Origin: Actinomycetota bacterium
GTDB lineage: Bacteria; Actinomycetota; Acidimicrobiia; Acidimicrobiales; Iamiaceae
DNA: 6,845 bases
Direction of reading: 5' to 3'
Assembly: GCA_017882935.1 (NCBI GenBank)
Contig: JADGOP010000128.1
Span: forward strand, 1-6,845
Both the position numbers and the translations under genes were made by a program. This document shows positions 6,734-6,845 of this stretch, in pieces. The notes beneath the pieces were generated by a model that did not search any database, had not been told where the DNA came from, and worked only from the letters and a program-made list of their open reading frames with translations. The first letter of the stretch is position 1; every line of letters starts with the position of its first letter.

Positions 6734-6779
6734 TTCGGGGACGGATCTGCGCGCCAGGAGCACATATCCGTCCCCAGAA
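6734..6779 (+). repeat. Strong inverted repeat downstream of the isomerase (terminator or REP-like element)
   Basis: GGGGACGGAT (6737-6746) and ATCCGTCCCC (6766-6775) are perfect 10-base inverted arms around a 19-base spacer. If A6776 is bulged, TTC (6734-6736) pairs with GAA (6777-6779) and extends the stem to 13 pairs. It begins 18 bases after the isomerase stop, where a terminator is expected, but no T-tract follows either arm. The long spacer and the paired ATC/AT-type inner edges also resemble dispersed REP-like or miniature-element repeats. Only the symmetry is directly seen. Confidence 0.6.
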
Positions 6780-6824
6780 GTGCTGGTGGGGCGCGCAGGA
6801 GGCGGGTCGGGCGATCGGCGCGGC

Positions 6825-6830
6825 TAGTCT
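6825..6830 (+). promoter_or_regulatory. TAGTCT, possible -10 box for a gene starting at the right edge
   Basis: TAGTCT fits the TANNNT -10 pattern and lies 2 bases before an ATG at 6833. The predicted transcript start (about 6837) falls slightly after that ATG, so if the box is real the true start codon may lie beyond the window. No -35 box is recognisable. Confidence 0.2.
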
Positions 6831-6832
6831 CG

Positions 6833-6845
6833 ATGGCCGGTCGCC
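6833..6845 (+). CDS. Possible first codons of a further gene (cut by window end)
   Basis: ATG at 6833 opens a frame reading M-A-G-R to the end of the window. There is no Shine-Dalgarno site. The stretch 6716-6832 before it holds the inverted repeat and otherwise no coding signal. Four codons cannot identify a product, and the start may be wrong. Confidence 0.15.

Noticed and set aside
1..6845. CRISPR arrays, tRNA/rRNA genes, insertion sequences and toxin-antitoxin pairs
   Set aside because: No regularly spaced repeats, no tRNA-like cloverleaf, no transposase motifs and no suitable small gene pairs were seen. The one inverted repeat at 6734-6779 has no adjacent transposase gene in the window.

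Overview
The window is very GC-rich with strong G/C bias at third codon positions. Every supported gene lies on the + strand. The gene order (DUF3499 protein, then phosphomannomutase, a Trm112-like small protein and a SIS-domain sugar isomerase) is the classic actinobacterial manB neighbourhood. Codon use, sparse Shine-Dalgarno sites and the large YfhO/GT-C-like membrane protein suggest a high-GC actinobacterium, plausibly of the Acidimicrobiia. That lineage call is inference from style and synteny, not a database match.

Layout: 1-145 is the C-terminal end of a DUF3499-type protein. After an 88-bp gap, 234-974 encodes a CPBP (Abi/Rce1-type) intramembrane metalloprotease homologue. A 40-bp gap precedes 1015-4032, a 1005-residue polytopic membrane protein of the YfhO / 'PTPS-related' GT-C-like class, with a large extracytoplasmic domain and proline-rich tails at both ends. 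Only 13 bp later begins a tightly packed trio: manB (phosphomannomutase/phosphoglucomutase, 4046-5404), a Trm112/UPF0434-like protein (5411-5647) and a bifunctional phosphoglucose/phosphomannose isomerase (5651-6715), with gaps of 6 and 3 bp. The last 130 bp hold a strong inverted repeat and perhaps the start of another gene.

How the genes may work together: the isomerase can make mannose-6-phosphate from fructose-6-phosphate, and ManB converts it to mannose-1-phosphate, the precursor of GDP-mannose and polyprenyl-phosphate-mannose. The membrane protein directly upstream has the architecture of a lipid-linked-sugar glycosyltransferase or a related envelope factor, so it could be a consumer of that supply. 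This link rests on gene proximity alone. The least-described items are the membrane protein, its pairing with a CPBP protease inside the conserved manB neighbourhood, the Trm112-like protein that has lost most zinc ligands, and the inverted repeat at the 3' end. No RNA genes, CRISPR arrays, insertion sequences or transposase genes were seen.
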